Part shown: in pieces, positions 9,180-17,261 of the stretch
Layout of the letters: each line of letters opens with the position of its first letter
Position numbering within the stretch: position 1 is the stretch's first letter
NCBI GenBank assembly: GCA_026983955.1
Contig: JALSTB010000164.1
Span: 1 to 32,944, forward strand
DNA: 32,944 bases
Reading direction: 5' to 3'
DNA from: Melioribacteraceae bacterium
Lineage (GTDB): Bacteria > Bacteroidota > Ignavibacteria > Ignavibacteriales > Melioribacteraceae
Made by a program: the position numbers and the translations under genes
Notes under the pieces: model-generated
Databases searched by the model: none
Told to the model about the DNA's origin: nothing
What the model saw: the letters and a program-made list of their open reading frames with translations, nothing else

Positions 9180-9542
9180 ATGAAAATTTTAATTGTTGAT
9201 GATTCGGAATTGCTGAGGGAAAGATTGATAGAACATTTGGCGAAATTGCCGGATGCACAGGCATTTATTGAAGCCGAAAATATTCTTGAAGCAAATAAAT
9301 TAATCGGCGAACTTAATCCCGATGTAATTATTACGGATATTCGCATGCCCGGCGGCAGCGGCATCGACCTTGTAAAAAAAATAAGAGCCACAGACAAATC
9401 CACATTAATAATCGTGCTTACCAACTATCCGTATGTGCAATACCGGGATGCAGCTTTGGAAGCAGGAGCAAATTACTTTTTCGACAAAACAAATGAATTC
9501 GAAAAAGTTTATTCAACACTGTACGAAATAAGCAACTCTTAA
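9180..9542 (+). CDS. Receiver-only (CheY-like) response regulator
   Basis: The 120-residue protein is a single receiver domain without an output domain: acidic pair D7/D8, phospho-acceptor D53 (VIITDIRMPGGSG), T81 and K103 (FFDKTNEF). Such proteins act through protein-protein contacts or as phosphate shuttles or sinks. The kinase gene starts eight bases after its stop, so the two are almost certainly one transcript and probably functional partners. No strong Shine-Dalgarno is visible before the ATG. Confidence 0.92.
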   Translation: MKILIVDDSELLRERLIEHLAKLPDAQAFIEAENILEANKLIGELNPDVIITDIRMPGGSGIDLVKKIRATDKSTLIIVLTNYPYVQYRDAALEAGANYFFDKTNEFEKVYSTLYEISNS

Positions 9543-9550
9543 ACAGAAAA

Positions 9551-11929
9551 ATGATTTTGAGTAAATCAAATAAAAAAATCGACAATATCATTAAAGGTTT
9601 TCTTCCCGCCTATAAGGAAATTAATAATCCCTTAATAATTACAGACGAGACAGGCAAAATAATTTTTTACAATAACAGCGCTCTGAAAATTTTAGGCAAT
9701 GAACTCGAAATAGGTGAAAAAATACACTCTTGCCTGCAAACCGGCGGTAAAAATCAAATGGAAGAATATTTCGCCAAAGCTTCCGGAACCGGCGAAAGCA
9801 TAACATTTGTCTATAAACTTAAGAACAAAACAGCCGGCAAGGTTAAAATTATACTCAATCCCGTAAAAGAAGGGAATAAACAACCTATCGGTTATGTGTT
9901 TTTAATAAAGCCGTTAAACTTTGAAACCAAAGCCGGTCAATTTTCCGGTGCGGTTTTACATGCCTTAACAAACGTATCCGAATTGGTCATCATTACCGAT
10001 ATAAATAAAAAGTTGATCTTTGCTAATAAATCAGCCGAATCGAAGCTGGGATATACTCAAGAAGAATTGCTTAATAAAAATCTGAAAGAATTAACCGGTA
10101 ACAAACTTTTCGATGAATTGAACCGCGCGGAAGATTTCACCGGCGGAGATAAGATTTGGGAAGGCGAATCGTTTTTAATTACAAAATCGGGTCGGACTTT
10201 CCCGGCAAAAATATCAATATCTAATATTTTTAATTCAAATAATCCGGCAAACAACTTATTGCTACTGACCGCCACGGATATTTCATTACAAAAAGAGACC
10301 GAACGGAAATTATATGAAAGCGAAAGAAAATTCAGAAGTCTTTTTGAGAATGCAACACTCGGAATGTACAGATCGGATAGAAACGGCAACATTATCATTG
10401 CAAATCCGCAATTGTTACACATCCTCGGCTACGACTCGATAGAAGACCTTAATGCAGGCGGCGGATATGTTGACCCGACTGTAAAAGAAAAATTAAGGGA
10501 AATTCTGGAAACCGAAGGGACAATATACGGCTTCGAAACCGCTTGGCAAAGACCGGACGGTAAAATCATTTACATAAGGGAAAGCTTGAAAGCCTTTTGG
10601 GATGAAAACGGATTGCTTAGTTATTATGAAGGCACCGTTGAAGATATTACGGATAAAATTATTGCTGAAGTTGAGGTACAAAAACATGCAAAAATTTTAT
10701 CGGCATTAAAGTCTATCTCGGAAATACTGCTCCGGCCGATTAATTGGTCGTCACAGCTGAATGAAGTATGTTCCGTTTTGGGTAAAACCCTTAAAATTGA
10801 TAGAGTTAGAATTTTTCAACATTTAAAGAATGATGATGAAAGAGGAAAATTTATATTCATTAAAAAAGCGGAATGGAACCGGAATAAAAATATCAATGAG
10901 ATCAAAGAATCAGTCGATTTCAAACAAATAGGACTTCAGAACTGGGTTGAAAAATTAATGCGGAACGAAATCGTTAGAAAAGATATTGACTCGGCAAATG
11001 CAGCGGAAAAAAGCTTTTTGATTAAAAATAATATTGCTTCAATTTTAATAGTTCCAATTTTCGTTAACAATGAATTTTGGGGCGGTATAGGAATGCACGA
11101 CTTTTCTAACGTACGGGAGTGGACAAACAGTGAAGTTGAAGCCCTACTTACCGCCGCCGAATCAATCAGTGCATCCATACAAAGATTGAATTACGAAGAA
11201 AGACTGATCGAAGCCCTTAACGAATCGGAAAAATCGGTAAGATTAAAATCGGAATTCCTTGCTCAAATCTCCCATGAAATCAGAACACCGATTAACAATA
11301 TTTTAAATTTTATAAGTTTAATCAAATTGCAGCTCGGAAGTAATCTTGACGAAGATCTTCAAACCAGCTTTAAAATAATTCAACGTTCTAGCGACAGGTT
11401 AATTAGAACAATCGATTTGATTCTGAACATGTCCGAATTACAAACGGGAAGTTACAAACCTAATAAAGTTATGTTCGATATTTTCTCCGAAATTCTGGAA
11501 AAAATTTACCTCGAGAACAAATACAAAGCAAAAGAACTTAATATAGAATTCAAACTTGTTAAAGAAACCGACGAAACTTTCATTTACGCCGATAAATATT
11601 CGGTTGAACAAATTTTTATCAATCTTCTGGATAATGCATTTAAATTCACCAAGGAAGGAAAAATCGAAATTAATATTCAAAGGCAGAACGAACAGCTGAT
11701 CGTTAAGGTTATCGATACGGGCATTGGCATATCGGAAGAATTTTTACCGGATTTATTCCACCCGTTCAGACAAGAAGAACAAGGTTACACCAGAAGTTTC
11801 GAAGGAAGCGGACTGGGACTTTCGTTAGTTAAAGAATACTGCGATTTGAACAATGCCGTAATATCCGTCGAAAGCCGCAAGGGTGGCGGAACTGTTTTCG
11901 AAATTAAATTCTCTTCTGCAAAAACTTAA
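9551..11929 (+). CDS. Cytosolic PAS-PAS-PAS-GAF sensor histidine kinase (HisKA type)
   Basis: The 792-residue kinase has no transmembrane segment. It shows a PAS domain at about residues 15-120 (NPLIITDETGKIIFYNNSALKIL), a second at about 134-250 and a third at about 260-375 (FRSLFENATLGMYRSDRNG). A GAF-like domain (about 380-550) precedes a classical HisKA domain with FLAQISHEIRTPINNI, phospho-acceptor H575. The HATPase_c domain (about 680-792) has N-box INLLDNAFKFTKEG, VIDTGIGI and GSGLGLSLVKEY. No receiver is fused to it; the adjacent 120-residue receiver protein may take that role. Dimerisation chemistry differs from the upstream HisKA_3 kinase, so the two kinases probably have separate primary partners even if they communicate. 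Confidence 0.94.
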   Translation: MILSKSNKKIDNIIKGFLPAYKEINNPLIITDETGKIIFYNNSALKILGNELEIGEKIHSCLQTGGKNQMEEYFAKASGTGESITFVYKLKNKTAGKVKIILNPVKEGNKQPIGYVFLIKPLNFETKAGQFSGAVLHALTNVSELVIITDINKKLIFANKSAESKLGYTQEELLNKNLKELTGNKLFDELNRAEDFTGGDKIWEGESFLITKSGRTFPAKISISNIFNSNNPANNLLLLTATDISLQKETERKLYESERKFRSLFENATLGMYRSDRNGNIIIANPQLLHILGYDSIEDLNAGGGYVDPTVKEKLREILETEGTIYGFETAWQRPDGKIIYIRESLKAFWDENGLLSYYEGTVEDITDKIIAEVEVQKHAKILSALKSISEILLRPINWSSQLNEVCSVLGKTLKIDRVRIFQHLKNDDERGKFIFIKKAEWNRNKNINEIKESVDFKQIGLQNWVEKLMRNEIVRKDIDSANAAEKSFLIKNNIASILIVPIFVNNEFWGGIGMHDFSNVREWTNSEVEALLTAAESISASIQRLNYEERLIEALNESEKSVRLKSEFLAQISHEIRTPINNILNFISLIKLQLGSNLDEDLQTSFKIIQRSSDRLIRTIDLILNMSELQTGSYKPNKVMFDIFSEILEKIYLENKYKAKELNIEFKLVKETDETFIYADKYSVEQIFINLLDNAFKFTKEGKIEINIQRQNEQLIVKVIDTGIGISEEFLPDLFHPFRQEEQGYTRSFEGSGLGLSLVKEYCDLNNAVISVESRKGGGTVFEIKFSSAKT

Positions 11930-12004
11930 TTTGGTTCAAACAAATTTCAGTTGGGCACATTTCTTTTCCCAATCAGCAAATAATTTGATATCTTTATCCA
12001 CACA

Positions 12005-12958
12005 TTGCAAAACTCTTACAACTGTAAAGTGAAATTCGAAAAACATATAGATCTGAAGTCGGCCGTACTCCAGCCTTTCCGGTTACCGGGGATTGACGAA
12101 TCCATTAAGTTTTATATAAAGCGGGAAGACAAATTCCATCCGGCAATATCAGGCAACAAATGGCGAAAGCTAAAATACAATCTGCTTGAGGCAAAAGAGC
12201 AAAACAAAAAAACTTTGCTCACTTTCGGCGGGGCTTATTCGAATCACATTTACGCAACGGCTTCGGCCGGAAAAATTTTCGGGTTCGAAACAATCGGTAT
12301 TATTCGAGGTGAAGAACATTTGCCCCTTAATCCCACATTGACTTTCGCAAAAGAAAACGGAATGAAGTTGGTTTACGTCAGCAGAAGCGAGTACAGACGC
12401 AGATACGATGAAGATTACATTCAAGAAATTTACAATGAATTCGGCAACGTTTATTTAATTCCGGAAGGAGGCACCAACTTGCTTGCCCTTAAAGGCGCTG
12501 CCGAAATTGTAAATGATATTGATACCGGGTTCAACTACATTTGTTCGGCTTGCGGTACAGGCGGTACACTTGCAGGAATTATTGCCGGTTTAAACGGTAA
12601 AAATTATGCCATCGGCTTTCCTGTGCTGAAAGGCGGCGCTTTTCTGAAAGAAAATATTTCACAATTGTTAAGGGATTTCACCGGTAAGGAGTATTTTAAT
12701 TGGCATTTGGAAACGAATTACCATACTGGCGGATATGCCAAAATAAACCGGGAGCTAATCGAATTTATATTTGAATTTGAAAACTTGAACGGAGTAAAGC
12801 TCGACCCCGTTTATACCGGCAAAATGATGTATGGAATTTACGACTTGGCACTAAACAACCGGTTTGAAAAAGGCTCCACCGTTATTGCCGTTCATACCGG
12901 CGGACTTCAAGGAATAGAAGGAATGAAACCCAAAATCGAAAAATTAATGAACAACTGA
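12005..12958 (+). CDS. PLP-dependent ACC deaminase / D-cysteine desulfhydrase family enzyme
   Basis: The protein belongs to the fold-type II PLP enzymes that include 1-aminocyclopropane-1-carboxylate deaminase and D-cysteine desulfhydrase. The PLP lysine is expected in SGNKWRKLKYNL (about residues 50-61). The family pattern FGGAYSNHIYATA follows, then the phosphate-binding loop ACGTGGTLAG, and a late VYTGKMMYG segment. Most uncharacterised members act as D-cysteine desulfhydrases rather than ACC deaminases, so the substrate is not assigned. The start is not settled: TTG at 12005 gives 317 residues, GTG at 12029 gives 309. There is no ATG nearby and no clear Shine-Dalgarno. A TATCTTTA sequence at 11989-11996 may be part of its promoter, which would favour the GTG. 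Confidence 0.88.
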   Translation: MQNSYNCKVKFEKHIDLKSAVLQPFRLPGIDESIKFYIKREDKFHPAISGNKWRKLKYNLLEAKEQNKKTLLTFGGAYSNHIYATASAGKIFGFETIGIIRGEEHLPLNPTLTFAKENGMKLVYVSRSEYRRRYDEDYIQEIYNEFGNVYLIPEGGTNLLALKGAAEIVNDIDTGFNYICSACGTGGTLAGIIAGLNGKNYAIGFPVLKGGAFLKENISQLLRDFTGKEYFNWHLETNYHTGGYAKINRELIEFIFEFENLNGVKLDPVYTGKMMYGIYDLALNNRFEKGSTVIAVHTGGLQGIEGMKPKIEKLMNN

Positions 12959-13008
12959 CTTGTTGGGTGTGCACCGAAATTTGTACTGACTTTTCAATTT
13001 TTACTTAA

Positions 13009-13016
13009 TATCTTTG
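13009..13016 (+). promoter_or_regulatory. Possible -7 element for the DUF2911 gene
   Basis: TATCTTTG matches the Bacteroidota -7 consensus TAnnTTTG. A TTTG at 12980-12983 is 25 bases upstream, longer than the usual 19 to 21 spacing, so the -33 box is doubtful. A start of transcription near 13023 would make the GTG at 13024 nearly leaderless and supports the ATG at 13060 as the translation start. Confidence 0.35.
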
Positions 13017-13059
13017 TACTTCCGTGAAAATAAAAACTTTAACTAACATGATAATAACA

Positions 13060-13611
13060 ATGAAACACAATTTTCATAATTTGATAAAAATATTTTTCGG
13101 GGTGCTTTTCCTTTCCGGTTACGTATTATGTCAAGAAAAGGAGCCGCCGAGGCTGAGTCCGAAAGCCTTCGTCGGACAAACCGTGGGTTACACCGACGTC
13201 ACAATCACTTACGGAACACCGGGAGTAAAAGGAAGAAAAATTTGGGGCGGACTTGTTCCCTACAATAAAGTTTGGCGGACAGGTGCAAACGAGGCAACCA
13301 CAATCGAATTCAGTACGGATGTAAAAGTTAACGGTTATTTTGTACCCAAAGGAAAATACGCTTTGTTCACAATTCCCAATCCGGATGAATGGACAATTAT
13401 ATTCAATAAAGTTCCCGACCAATGGGGAGCTTTCAAATATAATCCCAAAGAAGATCTTCTCCGTTTCAAAGTTAAGCCGGTCAAGCATCCGTTCAGGGAA
13501 CGTTTGATGTTCAGCATCGATTATAAAACCCCTTATTCCGCCGATATTAATATCGATTGGGAATACTTGAGAGTTTCTTTTACTGTCGATACTACACCGT
13601 CTAAAAATTAA
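13060..13611 (+). CDS. Exported DUF2911 domain protein
   Basis: With the ATG at 13060 the product is 183 residues and begins with a Sec signal peptide: KHNFHNLIKIFFGVLFLSGYV followed by a probable cleavage near LCQ-EK. The remainder matches the DUF2911 family, common in Bacteroidota: SPKAFVGQTVGYTDVTITYG, GRKIWGGLVPYNKVWRTGANEATTI, then a GKYALFTIPNPDEWTIIFNK segment. The family forms a beta-rich periplasmic or outer-membrane-exposed domain of unknown biochemical function. Longer starts at 13024 (GTG) and 13048 (ATG) would place charged residues ahead of the signal peptide and are less likely. It ends ten bases before ispH. Confidence 0.87.
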   Translation: MKHNFHNLIKIFFGVLFLSGYVLCQEKEPPRLSPKAFVGQTVGYTDVTITYGTPGVKGRKIWGGLVPYNKVWRTGANEATTIEFSTDVKVNGYFVPKGKYALFTIPNPDEWTIIFNKVPDQWGAFKYNPKEDLLRFKVKPVKHPFRERLMFSIDYKTPYSADINIDWEYLRVSFTVDTTPSKN

Positions 13612-13621
13612 AGTACAAACT

Positions 13622-14851
13622 ATGAAGAAATTCGAAATTCCGGAGCAATATACAAGCTCGATTATTTCACTGATAAAGCAAAAGAGAAAAACGGAAGATC
13701 CTAAAAAGCGGGATTATTCGCCAACCGAATTAGACTTCGGACCGGTTTCGTTTTTTATTGCGCGCCACTTCGGATTTTGCTACGGAGTGGAAAATGCAAT
13801 TGAAATCGCTTATAAAATCATCAATGAGAATCCGGGTAAAAGAATTTTTCTGCTCAGCGAAATGATTCACAATCCACTTGTAAATCAAGACTTGATGGAA
13901 CATGGTATTGAATTTATTATGGATACGCAAGGCAATATGTTCATCGACTGGGATGAAATCGAAAGTGACGATATTGTAATTATTCCCGCATTCGGCACCA
14001 GCATCGAAACAGAAGAAAAACTAAAGAGCAAGGGAATCGATACAAGAAAATACAATACAACTTGCCCCTTCGTTGAAAAAGTATGGAACCGTGCCGAAGC
14101 TTTGGGGAACAAAGGATATACAATTATTATCCACGGTAAACATAAACACGAAGAAACAAGAGCAACATTTTCCCACAGCAACAAAGCCGCTCCATCGGTG
14201 ATTGTTCGTGATATGGAAGAAGCAAAAAAATTGCGTTCCATAATTACCGGTGAAACCGAACCGGCAAAATTTTATGAAATTTTTCAAAACAAATATTCCG
14301 AAGGCTTTAACGTAAACACCGATTTGGAACGTATCGGAATAGTAAATCAAACAACCATGCTTGCTTCCGAAACACAAGAAATAGCGGATTTATTCAAAGA
14401 AACAATGATTGAAAAATTCGGTGAAGAAAACATAAAATTCCATTTTGCCGATACACGGGATACGCTTTGTTACGCCACAAACGACAACCAGCAAGCAACA
14501 TACGGATTATTGGATACAGATGCCGATATTGCAATTGTAGTCGGCGGTTACAAAAGTTCGAACACTTCACACATTGTGGAATTGCTCGAACAAAAATTTG
14601 ATACTTACTTCATTAACGACGAAACGAAAATCTTTTCACGAAACGAAGTTTATCATTTCGATATTCATTCTAAAACGGAAAAACATTCGCTTGACTTCAT
14701 TCCTTCAAAAGAAAAGGTAAAAATTATACTGACAAGCGGAGCCTCTTGTCCCGATTCCGTTGTTGATAATGTCCTTAGAAAGATCCTGGGATTCTTTCCT
14801 TCGGCAAAAGAAATGGATGCGGTTTACAAATCAATACATAATTCCCTTTGA
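13622..14851 (+). CDS. ispH: 4-hydroxy-3-methylbut-2-enyl diphosphate reductase, long form
   Basis: This is the last enzyme of the MEP isoprenoid pathway, converting HMBPP to IPP and DMAPP using an iron-sulfur cluster. The three cluster cysteines are C53 (HFGFCYGVENA), C148 (TTCPFVEKVW) and C376 (TSGASCPDSVV). Substrate-binding histidines H83 (MIHNPLVN) and H171 and E177 (HGKHKHEET) are present. At 409 residues it is about 90 longer than the E. coli enzyme, with an N-terminal extension of about 40 residues and extra internal sequence such as the DTRDTLCYATNDNQQATYGL region, like the cyanobacterial and plant form. The ATG at 13622 is ten bases after the DUF2911 stop. Confidence 0.93.
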   Translation: MKKFEIPEQYTSSIISLIKQKRKTEDPKKRDYSPTELDFGPVSFFIARHFGFCYGVENAIEIAYKIINENPGKRIFLLSEMIHNPLVNQDLMEHGIEFIMDTQGNMFIDWDEIESDDIVIIPAFGTSIETEEKLKSKGIDTRKYNTTCPFVEKVWNRAEALGNKGYTIIIHGKHKHEETRATFSHSNKAAPSVIVRDMEEAKKLRSIITGETEPAKFYEIFQNKYSEGFNVNTDLERIGIVNQTTMLASETQEIADLFKETMIEKFGEENIKFHFADTRDTLCYATNDNQQATYGLLDTDADIAIVVGGYKSSNTSHIVELLEQKFDTYFINDETKIFSRNEVYHFDIHSKTEKHSLDFIPSKEKVKIILTSGASCPDSVVDNVLRKILGFFPSAKEMDAVYKSIHNSL

Positions 14852-14956
14852 TTTTATTGCACGCGTCTATACTTTCCGACAGCTTTCTTAATGAATTGAA
14901 ATTAACACAAAATTTGATTACTATTGTTTTAACCCGTCATTTAATTTTTACGGAAA

Positions 14957-16072
14957 ATGATATCAAACAAAATTCAGTCGTTTGTCCTGCTGATTTCACT
15001 AATGATTTTTTATTCCGGTTGCACCACAACAATTACCAAAATCGAAAAAAACATACTGCAAGACGGAAAATACGACGGGGAATTTCCGTACGCCGATGCC
15101 ACAGGCACTTTTGAAGAAATTCTAAATTCGGTTAAACTTATTAATTCAATGGCATTTTTCGAAGCCTATGTGTTCGACAGAGCACAAAATATACGTTTCG
15201 ATAAAAAAGACTTCGAGAAAATTAAAAAACGTGCCGTTGAAGTTGAACATTTTCACGATACATTTTCGGGAACCGGTACGGTAATCTACTCAGATAACGA
15301 ACATGCATTATTGCTTACTTGTGCTCATTTGTTGAACTTCCCGGATACAACCGTCACTTATTTTGTTAATGATGACGGGACATTTTCCGGATATGTTGAA
15401 AGCATAATAATAAAAGTGAAACAAACCAACTTTTTACCCGAACTGAGCGACGGAATAGTTGTAAATATTTTAGCAAAAGACGACGACCTTGACCTTGCTT
15501 TGGTAGGGAATACTTTTTCACCGCCGAATCTTATGAAGTTGCACACATTAAATTTTCCCATCGGGAATCCCGCCGAATTGAATTGGGGTTCGTTGGTTTA
15601 TCTTTTCGGTTACCCGTTGAACAATAAATTGATTACAAGAGGAATTGTAAGCAAACCGCTTAAGAAAAAAACCGATTACTTTTTGCTTGATGCGGTTATC
15701 AATCGCGGTTTCAGCGGAGGTCCCGTTTTTGCAATCAGAGACGGCGTGCCCAATTTTGAATTTGTGGGAATTATCAGATCCACCTTTGCCGAAAAGCGTT
15801 TTCTGCTTAAACCGTCCGATCAAGAATCATATACACCCAATATTCCGTACGAAGGCAAGATTTATGTAAAACGGGATTACAAATTTAAATACGGTGTTTC
15901 CAAAGTTATTCCGGTTAATGTTATTGCCGAATTTATTAAATCCAACAAAGATGTACTAATCCGCAAAGGTTTTTTCACCCGGGAATTTTTCAGAAAAAAA
16001 ACGGACCCGCCGCAGAAAAAAGGTGAACTGTTTAATTATATCATAAACTTTAACAAACAACAGGTGAAATAA
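14957..16072 (+). CDS. Trypsin-like serine protease, predicted lipoprotein
   Basis: The 371-residue protein starts with a lipoprotein signal ending in FYSGC (C22), so it should be lipid-anchored in the cell envelope. A chymotrypsin/DegP-like fold is indicated by the catalytic triad: H124 in LLLTCAHLLN, D179 in DDLDLALVG and S253 in NRGFSGGPVFAI. No PDZ domain is evident; the C-terminal part after about residue 300 is short and charged. The N-terminal stretch (about 30-95) is unassigned. The stop is one base before the GTG start of the asparaginase-family lipoprotein gene, so these two envelope hydrolases are co-expressed. The physiological substrate is unknown. Confidence 0.85.
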   Translation: MISNKIQSFVLLISLMIFYSGCTTTITKIEKNILQDGKYDGEFPYADATGTFEEILNSVKLINSMAFFEAYVFDRAQNIRFDKKDFEKIKKRAVEVEHFHDTFSGTGTVIYSDNEHALLLTCAHLLNFPDTTVTYFVNDDGTFSGYVESIIIKVKQTNFLPELSDGIVVNILAKDDDLDLALVGNTFSPPNLMKLHTLNFPIGNPAELNWGSLVYLFGYPLNNKLITRGIVSKPLKKKTDYFLLDAVINRGFSGGPVFAIRDGVPNFEFVGIIRSTFAEKRFLLKPSDQESYTPNIPYEGKIYVKRDYKFKYGVSKVIPVNVIAEFIKSNKDVLIRKGFFTREFFRKKTDPPQKKGELFNYIINFNKQQVK

Positions 16073-16073
16073 A

Positions 16074-17102
16074 GTGGGAAAAACAATTGCTTTTATTTTG
16101 CTTCCGCTAATTTTAATTACCACATCATGTGTAAAAAAAGTGGAAGAAGAACCGCCACGTAAAGCCGGATTCGGGTTGGTTGTTCACGGCGGCGCAGGAT
16201 ATATAAACCCCGGTACATTTTCACCCCAAAAAAAGAAACTTTACATCAATAAACTGAAGGAAGCGATTGCCAAAGGTTCCGGCGTGCTTGCCAACGGCGG
16301 AACGGCACTGGATGCGGTTGAAACGGTAATAAATATTCTGGAAGACTCTCCCCTCTTCAATGCCGGCAAAGGAGCGGTGTTTACCGCCGAAGGAACAAAC
16401 GAATTGGACGCTTCTATAATGGACGGAAAAACACTAAACGCCGGCGCCGTTGCCGGAGTAAAACATATTAAAAATCCAATCAGTTTAGCCCGGCTTGTAA
16501 TGGAAAAATCACCGCATGTTATGCTTTCCGGTGAAGGCGCCGAAGCATTCGCCAAAGAACAGGGAATCGAACTGGTCGATAACAAATATTTTTTCACCGA
16601 AGAACGCTGGAATTATTATCAAAAAGTAAAGAAAGAAAAAATGAAAAATGAAACGGCCGGAATTAATTTGAATTCCGGACAAAAATTCGGCACCGTTGGC
16701 TGTGTGGCACTCGATAAAAACGGGAACCTTGCAGCCGGCACTTCAACGGGCGGAATGACATTCAAAAGGTTCGGAAGAATTGGCGACTCTCCGGTTATTG
16801 GTGCCGGAACTTATGCAAACAACAACACTTGCGCCATTTCATGCACAGGTCACGGCGAATTCTTTATCCGCAATGTGGTTGCTTACGATATTTCCGCTTT
16901 AATGGAATACAAAGGTCTTTCGCTCAACAAAGCCGCTGGTAAAGTTGTTTTGGATAAACTCGTAAAAGCCGGTGGAGACGGTGGAATAATCGGAATTGAC
17001 AAATACGGTAACATCGCAATGCCGTTTAACACAAAAAGTATGTTCAGGGGATTTTCGCTGAACGGACAAGAACCTGTGATAAAAATTTTTAAGGGAGGAT
17101 AA
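16074..17102 (+). CDS. Plant-type L-asparaginase / isoaspartyl peptidase (T2 Ntn hydrolase) with lipoprotein signal
   Basis: The enzyme hydrolyses L-asparagine and/or beta-aspartyl (isoaspartyl) dipeptides after self-cleavage into alpha and beta subunits. VVHGGAGYINPG near residue 36 and FNAGKGAVFTAEGTNELDASIMDG near residue 94 are classic for the family. The nucleophile is T207 in FGTVGCVALD, and GTSTGGM follows. The beta subunit is shorter than in many homologs but contains the GHGEFFIRN motif. The N-terminus has a lipobox ending in ITTSC (C19), so the protein should be envelope-anchored, unlike the cytosolic E. coli IaaA. The GTG start at 16074 is supported by an AGGTG at 16062-16066 and the one-base gap to the protease gene. 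Confidence 0.92.
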   Translation: MGKTIAFILLPLILITTSCVKKVEEEPPRKAGFGLVVHGGAGYINPGTFSPQKKKLYINKLKEAIAKGSGVLANGGTALDAVETVINILEDSPLFNAGKGAVFTAEGTNELDASIMDGKTLNAGAVAGVKHIKNPISLARLVMEKSPHVMLSGEGAEAFAKEQGIELVDNKYFFTEERWNYYQKVKKEKMKNETAGINLNSGQKFGTVGCVALDKNGNLAAGTSTGGMTFKRFGRIGDSPVIGAGTYANNNTCAISCTGHGEFFIRNVVAYDISALMEYKGLSLNKAAGKVVLDKLVKAGGDGGIIGIDKYGNIAMPFNTKSMFRGFSLNGQEPVIKIFKGG

Positions 17103-17261
17103 AGTTTGAAATTATAATATTTTAATAATAAAATTATTTACTTAATGTTATTAGTTCCGCATTGTAATCGAACTTAAAATATTTTCACTCGTCAAATCTT
17201 GCCTCTTGCTTCTTTCTTTTTTATTTTGAGTTTAATTAAAATATTTAAGGATGACACCGGT

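Noticed and set aside
13024-13059. GTG/ATG starts upstream of 13060 for the DUF2911 protein
   Set aside because: They would add residues before a well-formed signal peptide, and the GTG lies almost at the predicted transcription start.
14848-15114. 88-codon plus-strand frame starting at the ispH stop
   Set aside because: It overlaps the start and signal peptide of the serine protease gene in another frame, and its product has no coherent hydrophobic or domain pattern.
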